Assembly: GCA_004556965.1 (NCBI GenBank) | Contig: SFFE01000007.1 | Location: 1 to 64,000, forward strand | Direction of reading: 5' to 3' | Source: Clostridiales bacterium | GTDB taxonomy: Bacteria; Bacillota; Clostridia; Oscillospirales; Oscillospiraceae | Length of the DNA stretch: 64,000 bases | Shown: piece by piece, positions 44,425 to 53,485 of the stretch | Numbering within the stretch: the stretch's first letter is position 1 | Layout of the letters: each line of letters starts with the position of its first letter | Notes under the pieces: generated by a model | What the model saw: the letters and a program-made list of their open reading frames with translations, nothing else | What the model was told of the DNA's origin: nothing | The model's database searches: none | Position numbers and translations under genes: made by a program

Positions 44425-45585
44425 ATGACAAATATTTATCTGATTCGGCACGCGGAGGCGGAGGGCAACCTCTACCGCCGCATTCAGGGGCATTGGAACG
44501 GACGCGTTACCCCGCGCGGCCTGCGGCAGATCGACGCGCTGGCAGAACGCTTTCGGGACATTCCGCTCGACGCGCTGTATTCCAGCGACCTGCAGCGCAC
44601 GTGCACGACTGCGGGCGCGATCACGCGTTACCATGCGCTGGAGCTGCAGACCACGCCGCGTCTTCGTGAGATCTGCATGGGTACATGGGAAGGCCGCCCG
44701 TGGGGCGACGTGGAATATGAGCAGCCGGAGCAGATGCACTTTTTCAACAACGATCCGGAAAAATGGTCGGTGCCGGGCAGCGAGCCGTTCGCCGCGGTGC
44801 AGCAGCGTATGAGCGATGTTCTGCGTGAGCTGGCGCAGCGGCACGAGGGGCAGACCATCGCCGCCGTGAGCCACGGCATGGCCATCCGCGCGTATATCTG
44901 CGCGGTGCTCGGCGTGCCGAGCGCGGAGATCTCCAGGATCCCGCATGGCGACAACACCGCCGTTACGCTCGTCCGGTTTGAAAACGGTGTGCCGTCGCTG
45001 GAATATTACAACGACAACAGCCACCTGCCGCCGGAGCTGAGCACCTTCAACCGCCAGACCTGGTGGAAGAGCGAAAGCCCCGACCTCGGCAACCTGCGCT
45101 TTGCGCCGCTGCACTTTCCGGAGGACGACGAGTTTTATATGCGCTGCTACGCCGACGCGTGGCAGGCCGCGCACGGCAGCACGGACGGCTTCGTGCCGTC
45201 GCTCTACCTGCGCAGCGCGCACCGGCACGCCAAAACGCCGGATACACTCGTGAAGATCCTCAGCGGCGACCGTGTCGCGGGCGTGATCGAGCTGGACCCC
45301 GCGCGCGGGGAGCAGGACGGGTACGGCTGGGTCAGCTTTTTGTATCTGCTGCCGGAGTTTCGCGGACTGGGCTGGGGCGTGCAGCTCCTCGGCCACGCGC
45401 TCTGGTACTTTGAAACGTGCGCGCGCCGCGCTGTCCGGCTGCACGTGGCGGAGACGAATACGCGCGCCATTGAATTTTATGAGCACTACGGCTTTGAGAA
45501 AATCGGGCGCGACCCCGGCGTCAGCTCCGACCTGTATCTGATGGAAAAGCCGTTGGAGGGAAAGGCCTACCATGGAAGCGTCTGA
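44425..45585 (+). CDS. Histidine phosphatase - GNAT acetyltransferase fusion
   Basis: The 386-residue protein has an N-terminal phosphoglycerate-mutase-like phosphatase domain (about 1-200) with the phosphohistidine motif LIRHAEAEGN and the second histidine in VSHGMAIRAY. Residues about 225-386 form a GNAT acetyltransferase with the acetyl-CoA loop LPEFRGLGWGVQLL and AETNTRAIEFYEHYGF. The frame is open from upstream, but TTGGAGG precedes the ATG at 44425. It overlaps the start of the ygiQ gene by 14 bases. Substrates are unknown. Confidence 0.87.
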   Translation: MTNIYLIRHAEAEGNLYRRIQGHWNGRVTPRGLRQIDALAERFRDIPLDALYSSDLQRTCTTAGAITRYHALELQTTPRLREICMGTWEGRPWGDVEYEQPEQMHFFNNDPEKWSVPGSEPFAAVQQRMSDVLRELAQRHEGQTIAAVSHGMAIRAYICAVLGVPSAEISRIPHGDNTAVTLVRFENGVPSLEYYNDNSHLPPELSTFNRQTWWKSESPDLGNLRFAPLHFPEDDEFYMRCYADAWQAAHGSTDGFVPSLYLRSAHRHAKTPDTLVKILSGDRVAGVIELDPARGEQDGYGWVSFLYLLPEFRGLGWGVQLLGHALWYFETCARRAVRLHVAETNTRAIEFYEHYGFEKIGRDPGVSSDLYLMEKPLEGKAYHGSV

Positions 45586-47530
45586 TTTCCTGCCCGTCTC
45601 CGCAGAGGAGATGCACGCGCGCGGCTGGTGGTGGTACGACGCGCTGGTCGTCGGCGGCGACGCATATATCGATCACCCCAGCTTCGGTACGGCGGTCATC
45701 AGCCGCGTGCTGGAGGCGGCAGGCTACCGCGTGGCGGTGCTGCCGCAGCCGGACTGGCACAGCGCGGACGCGTTCCGCGCCATGGGCCGGCCGCGTCTCG
45801 GCGTGTTCATCGGCGCCGGAAATCTCGATTCCATGGTCGCGCACTACACCGCTGCCAAAAAGCGCCGGAGCGAGGATTTCTATTCGCCCGGCAAGCAGAC
45901 CGGCCGCCGGCCCGACCGTGCCGCCATCGTCTACTGCAACCGTGCGCGCGAGGCGTTCGGACCGGACATGCCCATCATCCTCGGCTCGCTGGAGGCGAGT
46001 CTGCGCCGCTTTGCGCACTACGACTACTGGGACGACAAGGTGCGCCGCGGCATCCTGTTCGACTCGCAGGCAGACCTCCTGGTCTACGGCATGGGCGAGA
46101 CCGCCACGCTGGAGATTGCCCGCCGCCTGAAAAAGAAGCTGCCGGTTTCGGAGATGACGGACATCCCCGGCACCGGCTACATCACGCGCGACCCCGGCGT
46201 GTGCGCGTTTGAGCGCGTCGAGCTGCCGTCGTTCGAGCAGGTGCGCGACAACAAGCGCCTCTATGCCGAGGCGACGCGCACCGAGTACGCCGAGCACGAC
46301 CCCGTGCGCGGCCGCGCGCTCATCCAGCCGTGCGAGGGGCGGTATCTCGTCGTGAACCCGCCCGCCATGCCGCTGGACACGAAGGAGCTGGACCGCGTGG
46401 CGGAGCTGCCGTATACGCGCGAGGTGCACCCAATGTACGACGCGGAGGGCGGCGTGCCCGCGATCGAGGAGGTGCGCTTTTCCGTCATCCACAACCGCGG
46501 CTGCTTCGGCGGGTGCAACTTCTGCGCACTGGCGTTCCACCAGGGACGCATGGTCACCAGCCGCAGCCACGAGAGCGTCATCCGCGAGGTGACGGCCATG
46601 ACGCATCACCCGCTCTGGAAGGGCTATGTGTCCGACGTGGGCGGCCCGTCGGCGAATTTCCGCCACCCCTCCTGCGCGCAGCAGACCGAGCGCGGCATGT
46701 GCCCGAACCGGCTCTGTCTCGCGCCGACGCCCTGCCCGAACATCGACGCCGACCATTCGGACTATCTTGCGCTGCTGCGCAAGCTCCGGGCCATTCCCGG
46801 CGTGAAAAAGGTGTTCGTGCGCAGCGGCATCCGGTATGACTATCTGCTCTGCGACGACAATGACGCGTTTTTCTCCGAGCTTGTGAAATACCACATCTCC
46901 GGACAGCTCAAGGTTGCGCCGGAGCACTGCATTGACTCCGTGCTGGACTATATGGGCAAGCCCCACATCGGCACCTATGAGCGGTTCCTGGACAAGTATA
47001 AGCGGCTCAACCACCGCTACGACATGGAGCAGTACGTCGTGCCGTATCTCATGAGCTCGCACCCCGGCAGCACGCTGCAGGATGCGGTGGCGCTGGCGGA
47101 GTATCTGAATCAAACGGGCCGCCAGCCGGAGCAGGTGCAGGACTTTTACCCCACGCCCGGCACAATCTCCACCTGCATGTACTATACGGAGATCGACCCG
47201 CGCACGATGAAGCATGTCTACGTCGCCAAAACGCCGCATGAGAAGAATATGCAGCGCGCGCTGCTGCAGTGGAAGCGGCCGGACAAGCGCCGCCTCGTGA
47301 TCGAGGCGCTCAAGGAGGCCGGACGCGAGGATCTGATCGGCTACGGCAAGGAGTGCCTTGTCCGTCCGCTGAACGACGCGCGCCGCAAGCCGCAAAAGCA
47401 GACCGCGCCGGAGAAGCCCCAACGCAAATACGGCAAGGTCTATGGCCGCGCCGCAACGGCAAAGCCCAGACACAGCGGCGAAAAGCCCAAGCCCGGAAAG
47501 CCGCATGGCGGGGGGAAGAAGCGGAAATGA
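45572..47530 (+). CDS. YgiQ-family radical SAM protein
   Basis: The 652-residue protein has the YgiQ N-terminal domain (PVSAEEMHARGWWWYDALVVGGDAYIDHP region at the start), a radical SAM core with the cluster motif NRGCFGGCNFCAL, and a basic proline/lysine-rich C-terminal tail typical of the family. The reaction is unknown. It begins within the end of the phosphatase-GNAT gene and overlaps the DUF1294 gene by an ATGA junction. Confidence 0.92.
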   Translation: MEASDFLPVSAEEMHARGWWWYDALVVGGDAYIDHPSFGTAVISRVLEAAGYRVAVLPQPDWHSADAFRAMGRPRLGVFIGAGNLDSMVAHYTAAKKRRSEDFYSPGKQTGRRPDRAAIVYCNRAREAFGPDMPIILGSLEASLRRFAHYDYWDDKVRRGILFDSQADLLVYGMGETATLEIARRLKKKLPVSEMTDIPGTGYITRDPGVCAFERVELPSFEQVRDNKRLYAEATRTEYAEHDPVRGRALIQPCEGRYLVVNPPAMPLDTKELDRVAELPYTREVHPMYDAEGGVPAIEEVRFSVIHNRGCFGGCNFCALAFHQGRMVTSRSHESVIREVTAMTHHPLWKGYVSDVGGPSANFRHPSCAQQTERGMCPNRLCLAPTPCPNIDADHSDYLALLRKLRAIPGVKKVFVRSGIRYDYLLCDDNDAFFSELVKYHISGQLKVAPEHCIDSVLDYMGKPHIGTYERFLDKYKRLNHRYDMEQYVVPYLMSSHPGSTLQDAVALAEYLNQTGRQPEQVQDFYPTPGTISTCMYYTEIDPRTMKHVYVAKTPHEKNMQRALLQWKRPDKRRLVIEALKEAGREDLIGYGKECLVRPLNDARRKPQKQTAPEKPQRKYGKVYGRAATAKPRHSGEKPKPGKPHGGGKKRK

Positions 47531-47811
47531 CCCAGTATTTGCTGATCTGCCTCGCGGCTGTCAACGTCGCTGCGTTTGCCGCCATGGGCATCGACAAGGC
47601 CAAGGCGAAGGCGGGCGCGTGGCGCGTTCCGGAAGCGACGCTGTTTCTGCTGGCGGTGCTCGGCGGCAGCGTGGGCGGCATTCTCGGCATACAGCTGTTT
47701 CGCCACAAGACCAAGCACAAGACATTTACCGTCGGCTTTCCGGCCATCCTTGTCTGCCAGCTCGCGCTGGCGGCATACATCCTGCTGAAATGGAAGTGGA
47801 ATTTGCTATGA
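47527..47811 (+). CDS. DUF1294 small membrane protein
   Basis: A 94-residue protein with an N-terminal membrane segment, the family motif AAMGIDKAKAKAGAWRVPE, a central glycine-rich hydrophobic stretch and the conserved FRHKTKHKTF loop before a final hydrophobic helix. The function of DUF1294 is unknown. ATGA junctions couple it to the ygiQ gene before and the DUF3783 gene after. Confidence 0.9.
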   Translation: MTQYLLICLAAVNVAAFAAMGIDKAKAKAGAWRVPEATLFLLAVLGGSVGGILGIQLFRHKTKHKTFTVGFPAILVCQLALAAYILLKWKWNLL

Positions 47812-48182
47812 CCCCGATTTTGCTCACCTATCACATCGCCCCGGCGAAGCTCGCCAAAATTCAGGTGCTCTGTCTGCGGCTCGGCATCCGCGTCCGCGCC
47901 GTACCGCCGGAGGAATACGGCGTGCCGCTCGCCGCGCTCGCCGGCTTGGAGGATGCGGGTACGTACCCCGTGCCGGAGGAGACGTTTTCGGACGAGATGC
48001 TTGTCATGGCGAACTTCCGCCCCGGTATGATGGACGCATTTCTGAACGGCTTCCGGCAGTCGCGCATCCCGCCCGTGCCGCTCAAGGCTATGCTGACCGA
48101 GACAAACGCACAGTGGAACTCAGTCGCGCTGCACAGCGCCATCGCCGAGGAGCACGAAAGGATGAAAAACAGAAAAAAATAA
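47808..48182 (+). CDS. DUF3783 family protein
   Basis: A 124-residue soluble protein that resembles the DUF3783 family: short N-terminal alpha/beta region, then LVMANFRPGMMDAFLNGFRQ and VPLKAMLTETNAQWN. The C-terminal tail is rich in lysine and asparagine. Its role is unknown. It ends a four-gene coupled run starting with the phosphatase-GNAT fusion. Confidence 0.8.
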   Translation: MTPILLTYHIAPAKLAKIQVLCLRLGIRVRAVPPEEYGVPLAALAGLEDAGTYPVPEETFSDEMLVMANFRPGMMDAFLNGFRQSRIPPVPLKAMLTETNAQWNSVALHSAIAEEHERMKNRKK

Positions 48183-48191
48183 GCGGAAACG

Positions 48192-48213
48192 CCCGCAAAG
48201 TGCGGGGATTTTT
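48192..48213 (+). terminator. Terminator of DUF3783 gene
   Basis: A compact stem CCCGCA-AAG-TGCGGG followed by GATTTTT, 10 bases after the stop. Confidence 0.75.
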
Positions 48214-48228
48214 GCAATTTAAATCGGC

Positions 48229-48258
48229 TTACAGTGGAATTTTGAAATAAAGTATGAT
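48229..48258 (+). promoter_or_regulatory. Promoter of GlcD-type oxidase gene
   Basis: TTACAG (48229-48234), 18-base spacer, TATGAT (48253-48258), 68 bases before the ATG. Confidence 0.5.
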
Positions 48259-48325
48259 ATATTCCATGGTGGACGGCGTGCCTGCGCCGGCCGCTGAGAG
48301 AGAAATTCAGAAAGGAAGAACACAT

Positions 48326-49744
48326 ATGAGCAAGTACAATTCTGTGTCGCCGGAAATCGCCAAGCAGTTGGAAGCGGTCGTCGGCGAACAGCGTTTCTAC
48401 ATGGGCGAGCGCATCCGTGAGGACTACTGCCATGATGAAATGCCCCTGTACGGTAAGCACCGTCCGGAGTGCGTCTGCGAGGTGGAGAGCACCGAGGAAG
48501 TTGCGGCCATCCTGAAAATCTGCAACGAAAACCACATCCCCGTTACACCCAGAGGCGCCGGCACCAGCCTGACCGGCGCCAGCGTGCCGCTGCACGGCGG
48601 CGTGATCGTCTGCACGGAGCGGATGAACAAGATCCTCGGCTACGATCTGAACAATCTGGCCGTCCGCGTGCAGCCCGGCGTGCTGCTGCAGGATCTGGCG
48701 GCGGACGCAGAGGCGCACGGCCTGATGTATCCGCCCGATCCCGGCTCCAAGACCTCGTCGGTCGGCGGCAACGTGGCCACGAACGCGGGCGGCATGCGCG
48801 CCGTGAAGTATGGCGTCACGCGCGACTATGTTCTGGCGCTGACCGTCGTGCTCGCCACCGGCGAAGTGATGCAGCTCGGCAAGACCGTCTGCAAGACCAG
48901 CACCGGCTACAGCCTGCTGCACCTGATGGTCGGCTCTGAGGGCACCCTCGGCATCATTACGGAAATGACGCTCAAGCTCATTCCCAAGCCGTCGATGGAC
49001 GTGTCGCTCATCCTCCCGTTTGCCGACATGGCAAGCTGCATCGCCACCGTACCGAAGATCAAGATGGCAAATCTGGACCCGCAGTCCATCGAGTTCATGG
49101 GCGCGGACATTGTAAAATCCTCCGCCGAGTTTTCCGGCAAGCAGATCTTCCCGACCGAGGTCAACGGGCAGGAGGTCGGCGCCTCCATCCTCGTCACGTT
49201 CGTGGGCGAGTCGGAGGACGAGCTGGATGGCAAGATGGAAAAGCTCGCGGAGCTTGCCGAAGAGTGCGGCGCGATCGACACGCTGGTCGTCGATACCCCG
49301 ACGCTGAAGAAGGAGGTCTGGGAGGCGCGCAGCGCGTTCCTCACCGCCATCGAAGCCGACACCAAGTACATGGACGAGCTGGACGTGGTCGTCCCGGTTG
49401 ATAAGATCGCGGATTACCTGTTCTTCGTGCGCAGCGTGGGCGACGAGGTCGGCCTTTCCGTGCGCAACTTCGGCCATGCGGGCGACGGCAACCTGCACAT
49501 TTACGCCTGCTCCAACGATCTGGACTTTGACGAGTTCTGGCGCCGCAACGAGATCCTCATGGCCAAGTGCTACACCGAGTGCAAGAACATCGGCGGTCAG
49601 GTCTCCGGCGAGCACGGCATCGGCCACGCGAAAAAGCAGTACCTGGAGGAGTCCGTCGGCGAAGTGCCTTTCCGTCTCATGCAGGCGATTAAGGGCGTGT
49701 TCGACCCGAACGGCATCCTGAACCCCGGCAAGGTCTGCTCGTAA
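48326..49744 (+). CDS. FAD-linked oxidase, GlcD/lactate dehydrogenase type
   Basis: The 472-residue flavoprotein belongs to the FAD-binding type-4/VAO family of glycolate oxidase GlcD and D-lactate dehydrogenases. FAD-binding segments are PVTPRGAGTSLTG, MYPPDPGSKTSSVGGN and NAGGMRAVKYG; the C terminus has GHAGDGNLH and SGEHGIGHAKK, then the closing DPNGILNPGK. In clostridia such enzymes often work with EtfAB, but none is adjacent. Lactate or glycolate oxidation is likely; stereospecificity is not. It is monocistronic; AGGAAG precedes the ATG. Confidence 0.92.
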   Translation: MSKYNSVSPEIAKQLEAVVGEQRFYMGERIREDYCHDEMPLYGKHRPECVCEVESTEEVAAILKICNENHIPVTPRGAGTSLTGASVPLHGGVIVCTERMNKILGYDLNNLAVRVQPGVLLQDLAADAEAHGLMYPPDPGSKTSSVGGNVATNAGGMRAVKYGVTRDYVLALTVVLATGEVMQLGKTVCKTSTGYSLLHLMVGSEGTLGIITEMTLKLIPKPSMDVSLILPFADMASCIATVPKIKMANLDPQSIEFMGADIVKSSAEFSGKQIFPTEVNGQEVGASILVTFVGESEDELDGKMEKLAELAEECGAIDTLVVDTPTLKKEVWEARSAFLTAIEADTKYMDELDVVVPVDKIADYLFFVRSVGDEVGLSVRNFGHAGDGNLHIYACSNDLDFDEFWRRNEILMAKCYTECKNIGGQVSGEHGIGHAKKQYLEESVGEVPFRLMQAIKGVFDPNGILNPGKVCS

Positions 49745-49777
49745 AGCAATCAACGGCGGCCAACCGCCGCGCAAGAC

Positions 49778-49816
49778 AAAAAGGAACACCGGTTCTGTGA
49801 ACCGGTGTTCCTTTTT
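49778..49816. terminator. Bidirectional terminator, GlcD / TrmH-type
   Basis: A perfect 18-bp stem AAAAAGGAACACCGGTTC with loop TGT and its complement, T-runs on both strands, between converging genes. Confidence 0.95.
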
Positions 49817-49883
49817 GCTTGTAAAAGAAGCCTCGCAGCGACAGGAGGAACTTGCTCCATTCCGCTTCCGCTTCGACGCGCGC

Positions 49884-50711
49884 TTACCGGAGACCGAGCT
49901 GCCAGAATGCGACGGCGCTGGCCGCCGCTACGTTCAGCGAATCCACGCCGTGGGACATGGGAATGCGCACGGTATAGTCGCAGTCCGCAATCGTTCCGGC
50001 CGCCAGCCCGTCGCCCTCTGTGCCCAGCACGATGGCCAGCTTTTCCTCCGCCATGAGCTGCGGATCCGCAATGCTGACGGCATTGTCGCTCAGCGCCATG
50101 GCGGCCGTCCGAAAGCCGAGCGCGCGCAGCCGCTCCATGCCCGGATGCGGCCATTCGGCGCAGTCGCTGCCGAGATAGGTCCACGGCACCTGAAACACGG
50201 TGCCCATGCTGACTCTGGCCGCGCGCCGGTACAGCGGGTCGCTGCACGCGGGTGTTAGCAGTACGGCGTCGATGCCGAGCGCGGCTGCGGAGCGGAAAAT
50301 GGCGCCGACGTTGGTGGGGTTCATGATGTTTTCCAGAATGGTGATGCGCCGCGTACCGGCGCAGACCGCTTCCACGCTGGGCAGCAGCGGGCGGCGCATG
50401 GCGCACAGCACGCCGCGCGTCAGCCGGAAGCCGGTCAGCTCCGTGAGCACCTCGGTCTCGGCAGTAAAGACCGGCACGTCCCCACAGCGGGCGATCACGC
50501 CGCTGGCCTGTCCCGCGATGTGCTTTCGTTCCAGCAGGAGCGAGACCGGCACGTATCCGGCGTCGAGCGCGCGGTCGATGACCTTGGGACTTTCGGCAAT
50601 GAACAGTCCCTGCTCCGGCTCCTGCCGGTTGAGAAGCTGCGCCTCCGTGAGCCGAGCGTAGACGTCCAGCTCCGGCGCGGCAAAATCGGTGATTTCGATG
50701 ATGTTGGGCAT
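49884..50711 (-). CDS. TrmH/SpoU-family RNA methyltransferase
   Basis: The 275-residue SPOUT enzyme has an N-terminal substrate-binding region and a trefoil-knot SAM domain with ENIMNPTNVGAIFRSA, LGTEGDGL and IPMSHGVDSLNVAAASAVA. It should methylate a ribose 2'-OH in rRNA or tRNA; the exact site is not predictable. AAGGAG lies 7 bases before the ATG at 50711. Confidence 0.92.
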   Translation of the reverse strand: MPNIIEITDFAAPELDVYARLTEAQLLNRQEPEQGLFIAESPKVIDRALDAGYVPVSLLLERKHIAGQASGVIARCGDVPVFTAETEVLTELTGFRLTRGVLCAMRRPLLPSVEAVCAGTRRITILENIMNPTNVGAIFRSAAALGIDAVLLTPACSDPLYRRAARVSMGTVFQVPWTYLGSDCAEWPHPGMERLRALGFRTAAMALSDNAVSIADPQLMAEEKLAIVLGTEGDGLAAGTIADCDYTVRIPMSHGVDSLNVAAASAVAFWQLGLR

Positions 50712-50748
50712 GGCGTTCTCCTTGTCTCTCAGCGGCCTTTGTGCCGGG

Positions 50749-51333
50749 TCAGGGGTTTTCCTGCACCACTTTGCACGGCACGCCGCAGGCAATCACGTGG
50801 TCGGGAATGTCGCGCGTCACGACGCTGCCCGCGCCGATCACGACATGGTCGCCGATCGTCACGCCGGGCATAATGATCGCGCCGCCGCCGATCCAGACGT
50901 TGTTTCCGATTACGACCGGAGCCGTCTGCGTTTTGCAGAAGGGAAACGCGCCGTCTGTCCGGGGTGCGCCGAACCGCTCGCCCGCGCTGGTGGGGTGAAA
51001 CGCGGTATAGATCTGCACGTTCGGCGCAATCAGCGCATTGTCGCCGATGATAATCCGGTTGTCGTCCAAAAACGTGCAGTTCATGTTCACTTCGCAGTTG
51101 TTGCCGAAGTAAATGTTGCTCCCATAATCCACATAGAAGGGCGCCGTGATCCACAGGTTTGCGCCGCGCCCGCCCAGCAGCTCCGCCAAAATGCGGTCCT
51201 TTTCCGCGAGATCGTCCGAATCCGTCAGATTGTAATCGCGCATCAGCTTTTTCGCCTTGTGCCATTGCGCCAGCAGCTCCGGGTCGCCGCAGTCATAAAC
51301 CGCGCCTGCCAGCATTTTTTCGCGTTCCGTCAT
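50749..51333 (-). CDS. Sugar O-acetyltransferase (maltose/galactoside type)
   Basis: The 194-residue left-handed beta-helix enzyme belongs to the LacA/Maa/NodL family. The N-terminal MTEREKMLAGAVYDCGDPEL is the Maa signature, the catalytic histidine lies in YTAFHPTSAGER, and hexapeptide repeats run through APVVIGNNVWIGGGAIIMPGV-type turns. GGAGGT precedes the ATG. It lies 37 bases upstream of the trmH-like gene and could be co-transcribed. Confidence 0.92.
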   Translation of the reverse strand: MTEREKMLAGAVYDCGDPELLAQWHKAKKLMRDYNLTDSDDLAEKDRILAELLGGRGANLWITAPFYVDYGSNIYFGNNCEVNMNCTFLDDNRIIIGDNALIAPNVQIYTAFHPTSAGERFGAPRTDGAFPFCKTQTAPVVIGNNVWIGGGAIIMPGVTIGDHVVIGAGSVVTRDIPDHVIACGVPCKVVQENP

Positions 51334-51424
51334 TGCATCGACCTCCGAAATTCCGAGTGTTTGCGGTGCGCTGCCTGCTTCATGATAGCATACGGCGCGG
51401 CATTTATCCATCGGTTTCGTTCAT

Positions 51425-51461
51425 AAAAAGAGCACCGGTTCAATGAACCGGTGCTCTTTTT
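51425..51461. terminator. Terminator of ribosomal/NusG operon
   Basis: A perfect 17-bp stem AAAAAGAGCACCGGTTC, loop AAT, with T-run, 11 bases after rplA. Its core matches that of the terminator at 49778. Confidence 0.93.
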
Positions 51462-51471
51462 GCAAATCGAA

Positions 51472-52158
51472 TTACTGCTTTGCTGCGATCTTGACGCCGG
51501 GGCCCATGGTGGACGCGGTGACGCAGGACTTGATATACTGGCCCTTGGCGGCTGCCGGCTTCGCCTTGATGATGGCGCCGATCAGCGCGTTGTAGTTCTC
51601 GGTGAGCTTTTCCGCACCGAAGCTGACCTTGCCGATGGGGCAGTGGATGATGTTGGTCTTGTCGAGACGGTACTCGATCTTACCGGCCTTGGCTTCCTTC
51701 ACGGCGTTGGTAATGTTCGGCGTGACGGTGCCGGCCTTCGGGGACGGCATCAGGCCCTTGGGGCCGAGGAGCTTACCGAGACGGCCCACGACGCCCATCA
51801 TGTCGGGCGTGGCGATGACGGTGTCGAACTCAAACCAGTTCTCGCCCTGAATCTTCTGGACCATGTCCATGCCGCCCGCGTAATCCGCACCGGCGGCCTT
51901 GGCTTCCTCAACGCGCTCTTCCTTGCAGAACACGAGCACGCGGACGGTCTTGCCGGTGCCGTGCGGCAGAACGATCGCGCCGCGGACCTGCTGGTCGGCG
52001 TGACGGGAGTCAACGCCCAGCTTGACGTGCAACTCGACGGTCTCGTCGAACTTGGCCTTGGCGGCCTTGGTCACGAGCTCGAAGGCTTCCTGCGGCTCGT
52101 ACTGCGCCTGTTTATCAATGAGCTTTGCGCTCTCTTTATAATTTTTACCTCTGAACAA
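51472..52158 (-). CDS. rplA: 50S ribosomal protein L1
   Basis: The 228-residue L1 protein of the ribosomal stalk region. GTGKTVRVLVF, LGKLLGPKGLMPSPKAGTV and the C-terminal SCVTASTMGPGVKI are unmistakable. In many bacteria L1 represses its own rplK-rplA mRNA. It is last in the operon here; rplJ and rplL do not follow. Confidence 0.98.
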   Translation of the reverse strand: MFRGKNYKESAKLIDKQAQYEPQEAFELVTKAAKAKFDETVELHVKLGVDSRHADQQVRGAIVLPHGTGKTVRVLVFCKEERVEEAKAAGADYAGGMDMVQKIQGENWFEFDTVIATPDMMGVVGRLGKLLGPKGLMPSPKAGTVTPNITNAVKEAKAGKIEYRLDKTNIIHCPIGKVSFGAEKLTENYNALIGAIIKAKPAAAKGQYIKSCVTASTMGPGVKIAAKQ

Positions 52159-52232
52159 TTTGGTTTCCTCCTAATAATGTGGTTCGTCGGATGGATGATC
52201 CTCCCACGATAAGGGAAAGCGTATGGACGCGA

Positions 52233-52658
52233 TTACTCGCCGACCACGACGCCCATGCTGCGGCAGGTGCCGGCGATCATGCTCATGGCAGACTCAATGT
52301 CGGTGCAGTTGAGGTCGGGCATCTTCTGCTCGGCGATCTTGCGCACGTCTTCCTTGCTGATGGTGGCGACCTTGTCTCTCTGCGGCACGCCGGAAGCGGT
52401 CTCGATGCCGCACGCCTTCTTGATGAGCAGCGCGGCGGGCGGGGTCTTGGTGATGAAGGTGAAGCTGCGGTCAGAGTACACGGTGATGACGACCGGGATC
52501 ATCATGCCCATGTCGCCCTTGGTGCGCTCGTTGAAGTCCTTGGTGAACTGACCGATATTAATGCCGTACTGACCCAGAGCCGGGCCAACCGGGGGCGCCG
52601 GCGTCGCTTTGCCGGCGGGAACCTGGAATCTGACGTATCCAACTATTTTCTGTGCCAA
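52233..52658 (-). CDS. rplK: 50S ribosomal protein L11
   Basis: The 141-residue L11 protein, which binds the GTPase centre of 23S rRNA. Family features include VRFQVPAGKATPAPPVGPALGQ near the N terminus and the C-terminal DLNCTDIESAMSMIAGTCRSMG. It precedes rplA by 74 bases. Confidence 0.98.
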   Translation of the reverse strand: MAQKIVGYVRFQVPAGKATPAPPVGPALGQYGINIGQFTKDFNERTKGDMGMMIPVVITVYSDRSFTFITKTPPAALLIKKACGIETASGVPQRDKVATISKEDVRKIAEQKMPDLNCTDIESAMSMIAGTCRSMGVVVGE

Positions 52659-52679
52659 TTGAAAGCACCTCTTTCTTGA

Positions 52680-53204
52680 TTATTCTGTGATTGCTTCGAC
52701 CTGATCGAGTTCAAGGTCAACCGGAGTCTCTCTGCCGAACATGGAGACGACCACACGCACGCGGTCTTTGTCCGGCTCCAGCTCGTCCACGGTGCCGAGG
52801 AAGCCCTCCAGCGGCCCGTCCGTGACCTTCACGGTGTCGCCGACGGCGAATCCGACCACGATTTCGTGGCGCTCGACGCCGAGATCGTAGATCTCCTGCT
52901 CCGTCAGGGGGATCGCCTTTCCGTCTGACCCGACAAAGCCCGCGGCGCCGCGCACATTGTGCACCAGATGCCAGCTTTCGTCGGTCAGCACCATTTTCAC
53001 CAGCACGTAGCCGGGGAAAACCTTGCGCTCCACGGTCTTTTCACCGGCGTCGGTGAATTCGGTGACCGTTTCCATCGGGATGTTGACTTCCTGGATCAGA
53101 TCCTGCATTTTGCGGTTTTCCGCCGCTTTGAGGATTGCTGCGGCTACGCTGTTTTCGTAGCCGGAGTACGTGTGGACAACGTACCATTTAGCAAGTTCTG
53201 CCAT
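52680..53204 (-). CDS. nusG: Transcription factor NusG
   Basis: The 174-residue protein has the NGN domain (KWYVVHTYSGYENSVAA) and a C-terminal KOW domain (GDTVKVTDGPLEGFLGTVDEL). It binds RNA polymerase to control pausing and links it to ribosomes or Rho. It starts 2 bases after the secE stop. Confidence 0.97.
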   Translation of the reverse strand: MAELAKWYVVHTYSGYENSVAAAILKAAENRKMQDLIQEVNIPMETVTEFTDAGEKTVERKVFPGYVLVKMVLTDESWHLVHNVRGAAGFVGSDGKAIPLTEQEIYDLGVERHEIVVGFAVGDTVKVTDGPLEGFLGTVDELEPDKDRVRVVVSMFGRETPVDLELDQVEAITE

Positions 53205-53206
53205 GC

Positions 53207-53461
53207 TTAACCACCCAGTTTAAGAAGGAGCTGCACGCCCTGATCTGCCAGCGTGTCGAATGCCCAGAGGACCACGGCGGAACCCGCCATGACGACCAGA
53301 GAAACGCCGGTATTCTTCGCAAGCTGTGCGGGCGTCGGCCATACGACCTTCTTCAGCTCGCTCTTCATGTCGCGGAACCACTTTCCGACGCGCTTGAAGA
53401 ACGGGAGTTTGGTGTCGACTTTCTTAACGGCAGCAGTGGTGACTTCTTTTTTCTCAGCCAT
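53207..53461 (-). CDS. secE: Preprotein translocase subunit SecE
   Basis: The 84-residue protein has a basic amphipathic helix (FKRVGKWFRDMKSELKKVVW), the usual WPTPAQL hinge and one C-terminal membrane helix, the minimal SecE of Gram-positives. It is encoded between rpmG and nusG. Confidence 0.95.
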   Translation of the reverse strand: MAEKKEVTTAAVKKVDTKLPFFKRVGKWFRDMKSELKKVVWPTPAQLAKNTGVSLVVMAGSAVVLWAFDTLADQGVQLLLKLGG

Positions 53462-53485
53462 TTGTTCTACGTCCTTTCGAAAGTC

